Positions 51,967 through 63,020 of a stretch of 64,000 nt of DNA are shown in pieces; position 1 is the first letter of the stretch; every line of letters begins with the position of its first letter. The stretch spans positions 1-64,000 of the forward strand of contig CALBEY010000110.1 in NCBI GenBank assembly GCA_937888805.1. Reading direction: 5' to 3'. The notes under the pieces were generated by a model that did no database searches, was not told the origin of the DNA, and saw only the letters and a program-made list of their open reading frames with translations. A program made the translations under genes and the position numbers. The DNA comes from an uncultured Burkholderiaceae bacterium. GTDB taxonomy: Bacteria; Pseudomonadota; Gammaproteobacteria; Burkholderiales; Burkholderiaceae_B.

Positions 51967-54849
51967 TTAGTTGAGCCGCTGGCGCTGGGACTGAACCTTG
52001 GCCAAAGTGTCTGAATTTTGAGCGGCACGCTGTTTTTCTTGGGCGACGACGGCCGTAGGTGCTCTTGCCACAAACGACTCGTTGGCTAACTTGTCTTCAG
52101 CTTTCTTTATTTCAGCCATCAAACGCAAGATCTCTTTATCCAAACGGGCGCGCTCTGCGACCACATCGATTTCAACTTTAAGCATTAAGCGGGTGTTGCC
52201 AACGACCTGTACGGGTGCGCCATCGTCTTCGGGTAGCGAATCAACCACAGAGACTTCGCTGAGCTTTGCCAAAACGGCCAGATAGGGTGCTTCAGCGGTA
52301 AGGCGCTCTCGATCGCCTTGCGCAATAAGAGGCACTCGCGCGGCTGGAGACAACTGCATCTCACTTCTCAATGCGCGTACCGCTTCAATACTGGCTTTTA
52401 GGGAAGCGAATGCTGCTTCAGCAGCCAGGTCCATTTGATCGGGCAAGGGCATGGGATAGGGCTGAACGCAGACGCTGGTTTGATTATTAGGGGCTCGAGT
52501 GGCAGCCACTAGAGAGACCTTTTGCCACAATTCTTCAGTAATGAAGGGCGTGATTGGGTGCAAGAGCCTTAAGATTTCGTCAAGCACGCCTATTAAGGTC
52601 GATCGGCAAGAGGCCTGCGTGATTTCATCACTGGATTGCAGCTGAACTTTGGCCAATTCGAGATACCAATCGCAGTACTCATCCCACACAAAGTGGTAAA
52701 GCGCATTGGCAATATTGTCAAAGCGGTAATCATTAAAGCCCTTTTGCACCTCGATTTTGACAGCTTGCAGGCGGCTCAGTATCCAGCGCTCTGGTAGCCC
52801 TTTGGGAATGGCATTGTCACTGATTGGGCCATGGGCTTCGGTATTCATCAACACAAAACGAGAAGCGTTCCAGAGCTTATTACAGAAATTACGATAGCCT
52901 TCGCAGCGCTTAAGGTCAAAATTGATGTTACGACCCAGCGATGCGTAAGCCGCCATGGTGAAGCGCAAAGCATCGGTCCCAAATGAGGCAATGCCGTCGG
53001 GAAAGTGTTTTCGGGTTGCTTTCTCAATAGCAGCGGCTTGCTTCGGATTCATCAATCCGTAAGTGCGTTTTTTGATCAAACTTTCCAGGTCAATGCCATC
53101 AATGAGGTCAACAGGGTCAAGTGTGTTGCCCTTCGATTTACTCATTTTTTGGCCCTCAGCATCGCGAATCAGGCCATGGACGTAGACATGGTGAAATGGC
53201 ACTTTGCCTGTGAGGTGAGTGGTCATCATGACCATCCGGGCGACCCAGAAAAAGATAATGTCAAAGCCCGTAACTAGGACGCTTGAGGGCAGGTATTTGT
53301 TTAAGTCAGGCGTTTGATCAGGCCAGCCCAAAGTCGTGAATGGCACCAAGGCCGATGAAAACCAGGTGTCTAAGACATCTGGATCACGTTTCAATGCGCC
53401 TTTATAACCGGCGGCTTGCGCCCGCTTGCGAGCGGCTGTTTCGTCGTGGGCAACAAACACTTCACCGCTATCGCCGTACCAAGCGGGAATTTGGTGGCCC
53501 CACCACAACTGACGAGAGATGCACCAGTCCTGGATATTTTCTAGCCATTGGTTGTAAGTCGTGGTCCAGTTCGAAGGGAAAAACTGTACTTGGCCATTTT
53601 TGACAACATCAAGGGCAACCTCGGTGATGCTGCGTCCGGGGTGGAGTGTACCGTGTGGCGCGGGTTTGCTCATGGCGACAAACCACTGATCAGTCAGTAA
53701 CGGTTCAAGAACCACGCCAGTTCTATCACCCCGGGGTTGCATCATGGTGTGGGGGTCAACTTTGACCAAAAACCCTTCTGTTTTTAAAGATGCCACCACG
53801 GCATCTCGGGCGGCAAAGCGGTCAAGGCCGCGGAACATGGTAGGGCCGTTGTCATTGATGCAGGCGTCAAGGGTGAAAAGTTCGATCAACGGCAAACCGT
53901 GTCTGATGGCGCAGGCGTAATCGTTAAAGTCGTGCGCACCGGTGATTTTGACAACACCAGTGCCAAAGCTCGGATCAACAAAGTCGTCGGCAATAATTGG
54001 AATTTGACGGTCACACAACGGCAAGTGCACTTGTTGGCCAATTAAGTGCTGATAACGTGCGTCTTCAGGGTGCACACACAGGGCGCCGTCAGCAAGCATC
54101 GTTTCAGGCCGAGTGGTTGCAATTGTCAGACCACTCAGTCTTTCGGTCGTGCCATCTTCATACCTGATGGTTTGTGGACCATCAGCAAATGGGTAACAGA
54201 TGTGCCAAAGTGAGCCTTGCGTTTCAACCATCTGGACTTCAAGATCTGACACTGCCGTGAGCAAGACAGGGTCCCAGTTAACCAGTCGCTTGCCGCGGTA
54301 AATCAGGCCCTGATCATGCAGGCGTACGAAGGTCTCGACCACGCCCGCCGACATGCGTTCGTCCATGGTGAAGTATTCGCGCGGCCAGTCGGCTGAGGCG
54401 CCCAACCGGCGGACTTGTTCAGTGATCGTGCCACCAGACTGTTGCTTCCAGGCCCAGACCTTTTCTGTGAATTTTTCACGGCCTAGGTCGTGGCGGGTGA
54501 TGTTTTGCGCGTCAAGCTGGCGCTCAACCACAATCTGCGTGGCAATGCCGGCATGATCGGTGCCCGGAACGAACACGGTATCGAAGCCACGCATGCGATG
54601 GTAGCGAATCAGGCCATCCATGATGGTCTGATTAAACGCATGGCCCATGTGTAGCGTGCCAGTGACGTTTGGGGGTGGAAATTGGATCACATAGGGTGGA
54701 CCGGCGTGGTCGGAATGAGCTTGCTCAACGTGCTGGCCTGCTTGGAAGTAGCCTGCGGCCTCCCATGCGGGGTACCAACATGCTTCGATGTCAGCGGGTT
54801 CGAAACCTTTTGATAGGCTGTCGGCTGTAGACGGGTTTTCTGTGGTCAT
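51967..54849 (-). CDS. valS: Valine--tRNA ligase
   Basis: ValRS charges tRNA-Val and edits threonyl misacylation. The 960-residue class I enzyme shows [14 protein letters not shown] (HIGH variant) near residue 60, an editing domain near 200-360 ([18 protein letters not shown]), the second ATP motif [13 protein letters not shown] near 565, an anticodon-binding domain, and a C-terminal coiled coil of ~65 residues ([19 protein letters not shown]) as expected for ValRS. It is the only minus-strand gene between 47 and 64 kb. It faces trmD at its 3' end and is divergent from ndk across 206 bp. Confidence 0.97.
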   Translation of the reverse strand: MTTENPSTADSLSKGFEPADIEACWYPAWEAAGYFQAGQHVEQAHSDHAGPPYVIQFPPPNVTGTLHMGHAFNQTIMDGLIRYHRMRGFDTVFVPGTDHAGIATQIVVERQLDAQNITRHDLGREKFTEKVWAWKQQSGGTITEQVRRLGASADWPREYFTMDERMSAGVVETFVRLHDQGLIYRGKRLVNWDPVLLTAVSDLEVQMVETQGSLWHICYPFADGPQTIRYEDGTTERLSGLTIATTRPETMLADGALCVHPEDARYQHLIGQQVHLPLCDRQIPIIADDFVDPSFGTGVVKITGAHDFNDYACAIRHGLPLIELFTLDACINDNGPTMFRGLDRFAARDAVVASLKTEGFLVKVDPHTMMQPRGDRTGVVLEPLLTDQWFVAMSKPAPHGTLHPGRSITEVALDVVKNGQVQFFPSNWTTTYNQWLENIQDWCISRQLWWGHQIPAWYGDSGEVFVAHDETAARKRAQAAGYKGALKRDPDVLDTWFSSALVPFTTLGWPDQTPDLNKYLPSSVLVTGFDIIFFWVARMVMMTTHLTGKVPFHHVYVHGLIRDAEGQKMSKSKGNTLDPVDLIDGIDLESLIKKRTYGLMNPKQAAAIEKATRKHFPDGIASFGTDALRFTMAAYASLGRNINFDLKRCEGYRNFCNKLWNASRFVLMNTEAHGPISDNAIPKGLPERWILSRLQAVKIEVQKGFNDYRFDNIANALYHFVWDEYCDWYLELAKVQLQSSDEITQASCRSTLIGVLDEILRLLHPITPFITEELWQKVSLVAATRAPNNQTSVCVQPYPMPLPDQMDLAAEAAFASLKASIEAVRALRSEMQLSPAARVPLIAQGDRERLTAEAPYLAVLAKLSEVSVVDSLPEDDGAPVQVVGNTRLMLKVEIDVVAERARLDKEILRLMAEIKKAEDKLANESFVARAPTAVVAQEKQRAAQNSDTLAKVQSQRQRLN

Positions 54850-54895
54850 AAATGAGTCTTACTTCCGGGCTATGTAGCCATATAAGGGTCAATCG

Positions 54896-54913
54896 CAACG
54901 CCGAACGGCGTTG
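54896..54913. other. Strong short hairpin in the valS/ndk divergent region
   Basis: CAACGCC (54896-54902), loop GAAC, GGCGTTG (54907-54913): a perfect 7-bp stem that can close to 8 bp. It lies in the valS 5' leader (47 bp upstream of its ATG) and upstream of the ndk promoter. It may be an mRNA leader hairpin or a protein site. Confidence 0.4.
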
Positions 54914-54986
54914 AGTCGGTCTGTTGAGGGGTTTTCAACACCGAAGGTTTATCCGCCATTTTAAGGGCTAGCTGACATCTGTGCCG

Positions 54987-54995
54987 TGCTAGAAT
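54987..54995 (+). promoter_or_regulatory. Putative extended -10 promoter for ndk
   Basis: TGC-TAGAAT (54987-54995) is a good extended -10 element 60 bp before the ndk ATG. A recognisable -35 is not present, as often in extended -10 promoters. Confidence 0.4.
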
Positions 54996-55055
54996 ATCCG
55001 GCTAGGAAAAGTTACTGAAAGTGTTTGTTTTTATTACGAATTACTGGAGCATTAC

Positions 55056-55481
55056 ATGTCTGTAGAACGTACCTTATCGATCATTAAACCCGACGCAGTG
55101 GCCAAGAACGTCATTGGTCAAATTATTGCGCGATTTGAGAAAGCTGGCCTTCAAGTCATTGCCGCTCGAATGATGCACCTGTCACGCGAAGATGCCGGTC
55201 GATTTTACGCTGTTCATAAAGAGCGTCCTTTTTTTAATGACTTGGTTGATTTCATGGTTTCGGGCCCCGTGCTTGTTCAAGCCCTTGAGGGTGAGAACGC
55301 CATTCAAACCAACCGTGATCTCATGGGTGCGACCGATCCTAAGAAAGCAGAAAAAGGCACGATCCGCGCCGATTTTGCCGACAGCATTGACGCCAATGCC
55401 GTTCACGGCTCTGACGCACCGGAAACGGCTGCGAACGAAATTGCTTTTTTCTTTCCTGAAATGAATGTCCACAGCCGATAG
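55056..55481 (+). CDS. ndk: Nucleoside diphosphate kinase
   Basis: Ndk moves the terminal phosphate between nucleoside tri- and diphosphates through a phosphohistidine. The 141 residues match the family: [15 protein letters not shown] at the start, [24 protein letters not shown] near 37, [14 protein letters not shown] near 71, and the active histidine in [20 protein letters not shown] near residue 117. GGAG 7 bp before the ATG. It heads the ndk-rlmN-rodZ-ispG-hisS-yfgM-bamB-der run. Confidence 0.97.
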   Translation: MSVERTLSIIKPDAVAKNVIGQIIARFEKAGLQVIAARMMHLSREDAGRFYAVHKERPFFNDLVDFMVSGPVLVQALEGENAIQTNRDLMGATDPKKAEKGTIRADFADSIDANAVHGSDAPETAANEIAFFFPEMNVHSR

Positions 55482-55516
55482 TTCGGGCATTTGGTGATCA
55501 ACGCTTGTCAACGACA

Positions 55517-56716
55517 ATGAGTCATGCCCAGCCAGCCAGTATTGCGACCGATCCGCCCATTAATTTAATGGGTTTGGATCCGGTTGCACTGGCTGCGTTG
55601 ATGAGCCAGTGGGGTGATAAGCCTTTTCGAGGCCAGCAGCTCTCTCGCTGGATTCATCAGCGAGGGGTTTCAAATTTTCAAGACATGACTGATTTGGCGT
55701 TGGCCTTCAGAGAACGATTGACCACGCGTTGTGAGGTCGCTTGCTCTTCGGTCTTGGCCAGGCACGTTTCACGCGATCTCACCCACAAATGGTTATTTGA
55801 TGTTGGGGCAGGTAACGCGGTCGAAACGGTTTACATCCCCGAAGATGATCGTGGGACCCTATGCATTTCAAGCCAAGCGGGTTGTGCAGTGGCTTGCCCA
55901 TTTTGTTCAACCGGTTACCAAGGTTTTAACCGCAACCTCAGTGTGGCTGAAATTATTGGCCAACTCTGGTGGGCACGCCACGACTTAACCCAATCGGGTG
56001 CTGTGACTCGGTTGAGCCAAGTTGACAGTGAGTCTGCGCCTGACCAGCGCATTATCAGCAATGTGGTTTTTATGGGCATGGGCGAACCACTCCTTAACTA
56101 TGATGCGGTGCTGGGCTCATTAAGGCTGATGCTTGACGATTTGGCCTATGGTTTGTCGCGCCGCCGGGTGACGATATCAACCTCAGGTGTTGTGCCCATG
56201 ATGGATCGACTTGGCCAAGACTGCCCAGTTGCTTTGGCAGTCTCGCTGCATGCGCCCAATGACGCGTTGCGCGATCGTCTGGTTCCTTTGAATAAAAAAT
56301 ATCCCATTGCTGAGCTTTTGGCGGCTTGTAATCGCTACTTAGCACATGCGCCAAGGGACTTCATTACCTTCGAATACATCATGTTGGAGTCGGTTAACGA
56401 CGAGTTAAGTCACGCTCGTGAGCTGATTGATCTGGCTCAGCAAGTGCCTTGTAAGATCAATTTGATTCCTTTTAATCCGTTTGCGCAATCGGGCTTAAAG
56501 CGTTCTTCTGCCAACCGGGTCAGGGCTTTCAGCCAGTGCTTGCAGGATGCCGGCATTGTCACGACTGTGCGAAAAACGCGGGGCGATGACATCGATGCAG
56601 CCTGTGGGCAGCTCGCTGGTGATATCCAGGACCGAACTCGAGCGAAGCAACGCCGCGAGAACGGGATCATTCAGAGTAAGTTGCAGGACATTCCTGTTGT
56701 GGAGTCAAGACAATGA
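55517..56716 (+). CDS. rlmN: Dual-specificity RNA methyltransferase RlmN
   Basis: RlmN makes m2A2503 in 23S rRNA and m2A37 in some tRNAs by a radical-SAM mechanism. The ~399-residue protein has [18 protein letters not shown] near 35, the 4Fe-4S motif C-x3-C-x2-C within [14 protein letters not shown] near 120, [10 protein letters not shown] near 180, and the methyl-carrying cysteine in AACGQLAGD near 360. Start choice: a TTG at 55505 precedes, but ATG 55517 (MSHAQPAS) is more likely; neither has a strong ribosome site. Its stop overlaps the ATG of the RodZ-like gene. Confidence 0.93.
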   Translation: MSHAQPASIATDPPINLMGLDPVALAALMSQWGDKPFRGQQLSRWIHQRGVSNFQDMTDLALAFRERLTTRCEVACSSVLARHVSRDLTHKWLFDVGAGNAVETVYIPEDDRGTLCISSQAGCAVACPFCSTGYQGFNRNLSVAEIIGQLWWARHDLTQSGAVTRLSQVDSESAPDQRIISNVVFMGMGEPLLNYDAVLGSLRLMLDDLAYGLSRRRVTISTSGVVPMMDRLGQDCPVALAVSLHAPNDALRDRLVPLNKKYPIAELLAACNRYLAHAPRDFITFEYIMLESVNDELSHARELIDLAQQVPCKINLIPFNPFAQSGLKRSSANRVRAFSQCLQDAGIVTTVRKTRGDDIDAACGQLAGDIQDRTRAKQRRENGIIQSKLQDIPVVESRQ

Positions 56717-57204
56717 ACCTTGAAGATCCCAAGACCGTTGCCTTAAAAATGGAATCGCCACCGGCGCCTAGTGATCCCGTGACGGCTGTGGCAGCTTTGC
56801 GCACGATCCGCGTGGCCAGAGGTCTTTCGCTTGAGGACGCGGCTGCGCGGTTGAAGTTTGCTCCCCGCGTTATCGACGCCTTCGAGTCCGAGCGTTGGGA
56901 CGAGTTGCCGCGCGGTATTGGTTTGCGAACGCTGGCCAAAAATTATGCAAAGTTCCTCGAAGTTGATTTTGCGGCTCTTGAGCCAACACTGCGCGAGCAC
57001 TTTGACGCGTCGCTACCAAAAACGAGTTTGGCGGAGCACACCTCTACGCGAAGCCTGGGCGATGCGGTTGAAAAACCGGCTTTGGCTGGATCGACGGGTT
57101 GGGTGATTTTGATTGTGGCGGTCGTGATAGTGGTGCTTGGTATTGCCATCGTGCAAGGCATCTTACCGCCGTCGCTCGTGCCAGATTGGTTAAAGGGGCA
57201 GTGA
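56713..57204 (+). CDS. RodZ-like protein lacking the periplasmic domain
   Basis: A 163-residue protein in the place where rodZ is normally found (rlmN-rodZ-ispG-hisS). It has the RodZ helix-turn-helix ([18 protein letters not shown] near residue 33, [18 protein letters not shown] near 58) and one membrane helix near 129-150 ([18 protein letters not shown]). It ends about 14 residues later, with no proline-rich linker and no DUF4115. Full RodZ is usually about 300 residues or more. No frameshifted remnant follows, since ispG begins 3 bp after the stop. A separate RodZ-like protein with DUF4115 is at 25.9 kb. The ATG overlaps the rlmN stop. Confidence 0.8.
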   Translation: MNLEDPKTVALKMESPPAPSDPVTAVAALRTIRVARGLSLEDAAARLKFAPRVIDAFESERWDELPRGIGLRTLAKNYAKFLEVDFAALEPTLREHFDASLPKTSLAEHTSTRSLGDAVEKPALAGSTGWVILIVAVVIVVLGIAIVQGILPPSLVPDWLKGQ

Positions 57205-57206
57205 AC

Positions 57207-58505
57207 ATGAGTTTGCCTGAATCAGCGTTTCCAGATGACATCGTAACGTCGGGTATGCCCGGTACGCTGTCTCGACGAAAAACACGCCAAGCGGTGTGTG
57301 CTTGGGGTGATCATCAGGTCTTGATTGGGGGCAATGCGCCAGTCGTTGTGCAATCGATGACCAACACAGACACTGCTGATGCGATTGCGACAGCCATTCA
57401 AGTTAAAGAGTTGGCACAAGCTGGTTCTGAGATCGTTCGCATCACGGTGAACTCGCCTGAGGCAGCAAGAGAAGTGCCCGCGATTCGCGATCAGCTCGAT
57501 AAGATGGGCGTGTCTGTCCCGCTGTGTGGTGACTTTCACTTTAATGGTCATAAGCTCTTGACCCAATACCCTGATTGCGCCCAGGCGCTGTCGAAATACC
57601 GCATCAACCCGGGCAATATGGGTGGTGGCAAGCGTCGAGATGATAATTTCGCACAGATGATTGAAGTGGCTTGTTTGCACAATAAGCCCGTTCGCATTGG
57701 TGTGAACTGGGGCAGTTTGGATCAAGAGTTGTTGGCCAGGATGATGGATGAAAACAGCCACCGCTCTGATCCATTGACTGCGCAAGCCGTGATGCGTGAG
57801 GCCTTAGTGGTGTCTGCCATTAGTAATGCTGAACGCGCAGAAGTGCTGGGTTTGCCAGGCAACAAGATTGTGCTGTCGTGCAAGGTCAGTCACGTGCAGG
57901 ATTTGATTGCCGTCTATCGCGAGCTATCAAAACGTTGCGACTACCCTTTGCACTTGGGTTTGACAGAGGCGGGGATGGGAACCAAAGGCGTGGTGGCCTC
58001 AACGGCGGCATTGGCGGTGTTGTTGCAAGAAGGCATTGGCGACACGATTCGTATTTCTTTGACCCCCGAGCCAGGTGGTGATCGTTGCCGCGAAGTGGTG
58101 GTGGCCCAAGAAATTTTGCAAACCATGGGTATGCGCGCCTTCACACCAATGGTCATTGCTTGCCCAGGTTGCGGTCGTACCACCAGCACGGTATTTCAAG
58201 AGCTCGCTGACGATATCCAGCGTTATTTGCGTCAGCAGATGCCCGTTTGGAAAGTGCAGTTTCCCGGTGTTGAGGCTATGAATGTTGCTGTCATGGGTTG
58301 CGTGGTCAATGGGCCTGGCGAGAGCCGGCATGCGAATATTGGTATTAGTTTGCCTGGCACAGGCGAGGTGCCCGCGGCACCTGTTTATGTCGATGGCGAG
58401 CGCACGGTGACACTCAAAGGCGAGCACATTGCCAAAGAGTTTCAAGTGATCGTTGAGCAGTACGTCCGACGGCGCTATGGGCAAGGGAATCAAAATTCCC
58501 AATAA
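57207..58505 (+). CDS. ispG: (E)-4-hydroxy-3-methylbut-2-enyl-diphosphate synthase
   Basis: IspG (GcpE) carries out the reductive ring-opening of MEcPP to HMBPP in the MEP isoprenoid pathway, using a 4Fe-4S cluster. The 432-residue protein has a TIM-barrel N-domain ([11 protein letters not shown] near 50, [15 protein letters not shown] near 130). The cluster cysteines lie in [13 protein letters not shown] near 318 and in [19 protein letters not shown] near 360, with the conserved Glu. AAAGGGG 8 bp before ATG 57207 settles the start despite an open frame back to 57099. hisS follows after 11 bp. Confidence 0.96.
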   Translation: MSLPESAFPDDIVTSGMPGTLSRRKTRQAVCAWGDHQVLIGGNAPVVVQSMTNTDTADAIATAIQVKELAQAGSEIVRITVNSPEAAREVPAIRDQLDKMGVSVPLCGDFHFNGHKLLTQYPDCAQALSKYRINPGNMGGGKRRDDNFAQMIEVACLHNKPVRIGVNWGSLDQELLARMMDENSHRSDPLTAQAVMREALVVSAISNAERAEVLGLPGNKIVLSCKVSHVQDLIAVYRELSKRCDYPLHLGLTEAGMGTKGVVASTAALAVLLQEGIGDTIRISLTPEPGGDRCREVVVAQEILQTMGMRAFTPMVIACPGCGRTTSTVFQELADDIQRYLRQQMPVWKVQFPGVEAMNVAVMGCVVNGPGESRHANIGISLPGTGEVPAAPVYVDGERTVTLKGEHIAKEFQVIVEQYVRRRYGQGNQNSQ

Positions 58506-58516
58506 TTGGTTAAAAA

Positions 58517-59806
58517 ATGACGAGTGAATTTAAGAAACTGACCGCGATTCGCGGTATGAACGACGCCTTGCCTGACGATTCGGCTGCGTGGGAAGCGCTT
58601 GAGGGCGTTTTACGTGATTGGTTGGCACAGTATGGCTACGTCAACATGAGAGTGCCGGTGCTTGAGCACACTCGCCTATTCACTCGCGGCATCGGTGAAG
58701 TGACCGATATTGTTGAAAAAGAAATGTATTCCTTTACTGATTCGCTTAACGGTGAGTCGTTGACCCTGCGCCCAGAATTCACGGCTGGCATGGTACGGGC
58801 GACCATTGAGCACAACTTGCTTTACGAGCGGCCTCGTCGCGTGTACACCATGGGCCCGGTGTTTCGACATGAGCGACCTCAGCGGGGTCGCTATCGGCAG
58901 TTTCACCAACTCGATGTCGAGGCATTGGGATTGCCCGGCCCCGACGTGGATGCAGAACTGATTTTGATGACAGCTCGCCTGTGGCAACGGCTCGGTCTTG
59001 ATGGAATGACCCTCGAAATTAATTCGCTGGGTCAGTCTGACGAGCGCCAAGCTCATCGTGCCGCTTTGATTGCGCATCTTGAAAAGTATCGTGACATTCT
59101 AGATGAGGACGGTTTGCGTCGTCTGCACAGCAACCCTTTGCGTGTGCTCGACACCAAAAACCCAGCCTTGCAGGACATGGCTAATGCCGCACCGCGACTG
59201 TTTGATTTTTTGGGCGCTGACTCTATGGCGCACTTCGAAGGCGTTTGTGCCCGTTTGAATGATGCTGGTGTCGCCTACAGAATCAATCCGCGGATGGTAC
59301 GGGGGCTTGACTACTACAACCTTACCGTGTTTGAGTGGGTTACCGAGAAACTTGGCGCCCAAGCCACGGTGTGCGGTGGCGGTCGTTATGATGATTTGAT
59401 TGCTTTGTTGGGTGGCAAACCCGCGCCGGCGGTTGGTTTTGCCATCGGGATGGAGCGATTGCTCGACTTGTGGTCGCAGTCACGCACGCTAGCGCCAGCG
59501 GTGGAGTGCCAGGTTTACTTGATTCATCAGGGCGATTTGGCTCAGCGCCGCGCGTCACTTTTGGCCGAAGGCTTACGGGATCAGGGCTTGAAAGTGATTG
59601 TTCACGCGGGGTCGGCAGGCTTTAAGTCGCAGTTTCGCCGAGCTGATGCCAGCGGGGCTAGCTTTGCGGTTATCCTTGGCGAGGATGAAATGGCGGCAGG
59701 TGAAGCGTCAGTGAAACGGTTGAGGGCGGAACAATCGTCTGCGAATGAGACTCAAATGCGAGTGCCATTTGAGAAGCTGGTGAAATTTATGATGGATAAG
59801 GTCTGA
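58517..59806 (+). CDS. hisS: Histidine--tRNA ligase
   Basis: HisRS charges tRNA-His. The 429-residue class II enzyme shows [12 protein letters not shown] near residue 10, the motif-2 region [27 protein letters not shown] near 113 (read in parts), the His-specific motif [10 protein letters not shown] near 260, and motif 3 [14 protein letters not shown] near 307, followed by an anticodon-binding domain. Its substrate tRNA-His gene with G-1 is at 36.9 kb. It is separated from yfgM by 4 bp. Confidence 0.96.
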   Translation: MTSEFKKLTAIRGMNDALPDDSAAWEALEGVLRDWLAQYGYVNMRVPVLEHTRLFTRGIGEVTDIVEKEMYSFTDSLNGESLTLRPEFTAGMVRATIEHNLLYERPRRVYTMGPVFRHERPQRGRYRQFHQLDVEALGLPGPDVDAELILMTARLWQRLGLDGMTLEINSLGQSDERQAHRAALIAHLEKYRDILDEDGLRRLHSNPLRVLDTKNPALQDMANAAPRLFDFLGADSMAHFEGVCARLNDAGVAYRINPRMVRGLDYYNLTVFEWVTEKLGAQATVCGGGRYDDLIALLGGKPAPAVGFAIGMERLLDLWSQSRTLAPAVECQVYLIHQGDLAQRRASLLAEGLRDQGLKVIVHAGSAGFKSQFRRADASGASFAVILGEDEMAAGEASVKRLRAEQSSANETQMRVPFEKLVKFMMDKV

Positions 59807-59810
59807 GATC

Positions 59811-60443
59811 ATGGCGTACGACTTAGAAGAACAGGAACAAATCGAACAACTCAAAGCGTGGTGGCGCAAGTATGGTGCCCTGACCCTTGGATTGCTGACG
59901 CTGGCGCTTGCAGCGGTGTTGGGTTGGCAAAGTTGGAACTGGTACCAGGGTCAACAGGCCAGCCAGGCTCGCGGCTACTTTGAAGCCTTGGAGCGTGCTA
60001 AACAAGAGGGCGGTGCCGATGCCATTCCCCGTGTCTTGGCGGCCATGGGTACGTTGCAAACTGAGTTCCCGGATACCGACTACGCAGGTCGAGCGGCATT
60101 ATTGGCCGCACAGTCTTTGCAACAAGGCGGTGATTTAACGGCTGCCCAAGCTATCTTAGTGTGGCTCAGTAACAGCAAGCACACTGCTTTGGTGCCGGTG
60201 GCGAAAATCAGATTGGCGGGCCTTTTGCTTGACCAGCAACAGTATGAGCAAGCCTTGAATGCCTTGCAGTCGCCTGCGCCATCATTTGAGGCGCTGTTCG
60301 CTGATCGTCGGGGTGATATTTTCGCTGCTCAAGGTGAGTCACAAAAGGCCCTGGAACAGTGGCGTTTGGCGCTGGCGTCCCTAGGTGCTAATCAAGGGCT
60401 GGCCAGCGCATTGCAGCTCAAAATTGACATGTTGGGTGGATAG
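59811..60443 (+). CDS. YfgM-family tetratricopeptide membrane protein
   Basis: A 210-residue protein: acidic N-terminus (DLEEQEQIEQLKAWWRKYG), a single membrane helix near 24-43 (LTLGLLTLALAAVLGWQSW) and a periplasmic TPR-like region with repeated Ala/Gln/Leu helices (GRAALLAAQSLQQGG, AKIRLAGLLLDQQQYEQAL). This is YfgM, which associates with the SecYEG translocon and periplasmic chaperones in E. coli. The hisS-yfgM-bamB-der order matches the conserved arrangement, and it abuts bamB directly. Confidence 0.88.
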   Translation: MAYDLEEQEQIEQLKAWWRKYGALTLGLLTLALAAVLGWQSWNWYQGQQASQARGYFEALERAKQEGGADAIPRVLAAMGTLQTEFPDTDYAGRAALLAAQSLQQGGDLTAAQAILVWLSNSKHTALVPVAKIRLAGLLLDQQQYEQALNALQSPAPSFEALFADRRGDIFAAQGESQKALEQWRLALASLGANQGLASALQLKIDMLGG

Positions 60444-61640
60444 ATGCAACTCACTGGCAACGACATAAGCAACCTCAGTTCCCCAAGGCCTGGAGCGGCC
60501 GTACGACTTCGTCGTGTTCTTCTAATGGGTTTGGCGACAGTTTTTGTTTCCGGTTGCTCTTCGTGGTTTGAGTCTGATGATCGCAACGAGCCAATGACGC
60601 TGACGACTTTTACTCAAAAAATAGAGGCCAGCATCGCTTGGCGCGCACCAGTTGGTAGCGGTAGCTCTTATGGTTTCGCGCCTGCGGTGGTTGGAACAAA
60701 CGTCTATGCTGCGTCAACAAGCGGCCATGTAGCGCGCATCGATTTGACCACAGGCGCGACGGTCTGGAACGTTCAGCTGGATAAAAAATTGTCAGCTGGT
60801 GTGGGTGCCGATGAAAGCACAGTGGTCGTGGTAACCCCTCAGGCAGAAGTCATTGCGCTAGATATGGATGGTCAAGAAAAGTGGCGCGTTAAGGCATCGA
60901 GCGAAGTCAATCACACGCCCTGGGTCGGAAAGGGTGTGGTGGTGGTTCGTGCCGGGGACTATCGTGTACAGGCCTTTAACGCCGAAAACGGTGAGCGGAT
61001 TTGGAGTGTGCAAAGGCCTGGTCCAGCACTTTCATTGCGCGCACCGTCTCGTATGACTTTTACCCAAGATCTCATTATCACTGGCATGCCGGGCGGTCGA
61101 CTAATGGCTATAGAGCCAGCCACTGGCGCAGCGGTTTGGGAGGGGATTGTGGCTGTTCCTCGAGGGGCCAGCGACCTTGAGCGGGTCAATGACATCGTGG
61201 GTATACCCTCTGTTCAAGAGGATTTCTTATGTGCTGTTGCCTATCAAGGCCGGGTCACTTGCTTTGATACCGAGCGTGGTGGCTCGACGGTTTGGGCAAA
61301 TAACTTTTCCAGTATTGTGGGCCTGGCGATCGATGCCAAGCAAGTTTATGTCCCGGATGCGCGCAGCACCATTTCGGCGTTTGAATTAAAAGAAGGTGCC
61401 GTGGCTTGGCGTCAAGCGGCACTGCGTAATCGTCAAGTCACGGAGCCCGCTGTCCTCGGCAATGCTCTGGTGCTCGGTGATTTTGAAGGATTTGTTCACG
61501 TGCTTTCAACTGAGAACGGTGCCTTCATGGCACGCGTGGCAGTTGGCGGGGGTGTGATGCGATCGCCAGTGCAAAGCACACCTGCGGGCGCTTTGGTGCA
61601 AGCGGGCGATAGTTCTGTTTCTCTTATTCGGTTGAATTGA
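60444..61640 (+). CDS. bamB: Outer membrane protein assembly factor BamB
   Basis: BamB is a lipoprotein of the BAM complex that helps insert outer-membrane beta-barrels. The 398 residues start with a signal peptide ending in the lipobox VSGC near residue 38 (SSWFESDD follows). The rest forms an eight-bladed PQQ-like propeller with recurring blade phrases such as GHVARIDLTTGATVWN, ALDMDGQEKWR, QAFNAENGERIWS and MAIEPATGAAVWE. The start is ATG 60444 directly after the yfgM stop. der follows after 3 bp. Confidence 0.93.
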   Translation: MQLTGNDISNLSSPRPGAAVRLRRVLLMGLATVFVSGCSSWFESDDRNEPMTLTTFTQKIEASIAWRAPVGSGSSYGFAPAVVGTNVYAASTSGHVARIDLTTGATVWNVQLDKKLSAGVGADESTVVVVTPQAEVIALDMDGQEKWRVKASSEVNHTPWVGKGVVVVRAGDYRVQAFNAENGERIWSVQRPGPALSLRAPSRMTFTQDLIITGMPGGRLMAIEPATGAAVWEGIVAVPRGASDLERVNDIVGIPSVQEDFLCAVAYQGRVTCFDTERGGSTVWANNFSSIVGLAIDAKQVYVPDARSTISAFELKEGAVAWRQAALRNRQVTEPAVLGNALVLGDFEGFVHVLSTENGAFMARVAVGGGVMRSPVQSTPAGALVQAGDSSVSLIRLN

Positions 61641-61643
61641 TTC

Positions 61644-63014
61644 GTGGCTCTTAAACCTGTCGTCACCTTGGTGGGGCGTCCCAATGTTGGTAAGTCAACC
61701 CTGTTTAACCGGTTGACGCGTTCTCGCTCGGCCTTGGTGGCAGACTTTTCAGGTCTGACACGAGATCGGCATTACGGTGAGGGACGGGTGGGTGACATCC
61801 CTTTTATTGTGGTTGATACTGGGGGTTTTGAGCCAGTGGCCAAGACTGGTATTTTGCATCACATGGCCAAGCAAACAGAGCAGGCTATTGCTGAGTCTGA
61901 CGTGGTGGTTTTTTTGGTTGATGCACGAGCGGGTTTGAATGCTCACGACCGTGAGATTGCCAATTTATTGAGAAAGTTAGCGCAGACCGTCATTGTGTGT
62001 GTCAATAAAGCGGAAGGCATGTCTCACTCATCGGCTGTGGCGGAATTTTTTGAGCTTGGTTTGGGTCAGCCGCATGCGATCTCTGCCTCTCATGGTGATG
62101 GTGTGGCTTTGCTTGTAGAGGCGGCCTTGGCGTCTTTTCGTGAACCGGCCAGTGAGTCCACCGAGCCTTTGGGTGATGATGAAAATTTTGAGCCAGCTGA
62201 CGAATCAGAACACAGAATCAAACTTGCGATTGTTGGGCGACCAAACGTAGGCAAGTCGACTTTAATCAACACGTTTGTTGGCGAAAACCGGGTTATCGCA
62301 TTTGATATGCCGGGTACCACACGCGATGCCATCGAGATTGAGTTTGAACGCGATGGGCGGCTCTACACCCTCATCGATACAGCAGGTTTGCGCCGGCGTG
62401 GCAAGGTCTTTGAAGCGGTCGAAAAGTTTTCAGTTATCAAGACGCTCCAGGCGATTGAGGCTTGTAATGTTGTTTTGTTAATGGTTGATGCGCAACAAGA
62501 GATTTCAGACCAAGATGCGCACATTGCGGGTTTTGTGGTGGAGTCGGGGCGAGCGCTTGTGGTTGCCATTAACAAATGGGACAACATCAGCCGTGAGCAG
62601 CGCGAACGGATTGAGCGGGAGTACGAGCGTAAATTGCGTTTTTTGTCGTTTGCTAAGCTGCATCATATTTCAGCGTTACGTGGGCAAGGTGTTAATGCCG
62701 TTTTACGTTCCGTAAAAAGTGCTCACGCAGCCGCCTTCAGTAAGCTCTCGACCCCAAAGCTCACGCGCACCTTGGAGGATGCCGTGGCACAGCAGCAACC
62801 ACCCAGAAGGGGTATCTTTAGGCCCAAGATGCGATATGCCCACCAAGGTGGGCAGAACCCGCCGCTCATTATCATTCACGGCAATGCCCTCGATTCGGTA
62901 TCTGACCCGTACAAACGTTACTTAGAGTCCAAATTTAGAGATGTTTTTGAGCTGGCTGGTACGCCGTTACGCATTCAGTTCAAGTCTTCTTTCAACCCCT
63001 ATGTCGATGGTTAA
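61644..63014 (+). CDS. der: GTPase Der (EngA), 50S ribosome assembly
   Basis: Der has two tandem GTPase domains and a KH-like C-terminal domain and acts in 50S subunit biogenesis. In its 456 residues the first P-loop [12 protein letters not shown] is near 11 and the second [12 protein letters not shown] near 198. Both have the DTGG/DTAG switch-II signatures ([19 protein letters not shown]) and NKxD-type motifs (NKAEG, NKWDN). The KH-like part ends with [13 protein letters not shown] and [10 protein letters not shown]. Note that the first domain has NKAE rather than NKxD. Start is GTG 61644. Confidence 0.96.
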   Translation: MALKPVVTLVGRPNVGKSTLFNRLTRSRSALVADFSGLTRDRHYGEGRVGDIPFIVVDTGGFEPVAKTGILHHMAKQTEQAIAESDVVVFLVDARAGLNAHDREIANLLRKLAQTVIVCVNKAEGMSHSSAVAEFFELGLGQPHAISASHGDGVALLVEAALASFREPASESTEPLGDDENFEPADESEHRIKLAIVGRPNVGKSTLINTFVGENRVIAFDMPGTTRDAIEIEFERDGRLYTLIDTAGLRRRGKVFEAVEKFSVIKTLQAIEACNVVLLMVDAQQEISDQDAHIAGFVVESGRALVVAINKWDNISREQRERIEREYERKLRFLSFAKLHHISALRGQGVNAVLRSVKSAHAAAFSKLSTPKLTRTLEDAVAQQQPPRRGIFRPKMRYAHQGGQNPPLIIIHGNALDSVSDPYKRYLESKFRDVFELAGTPLRIQFKSSFNPYVDG

Positions 63015-63020
63015 GGCGTC

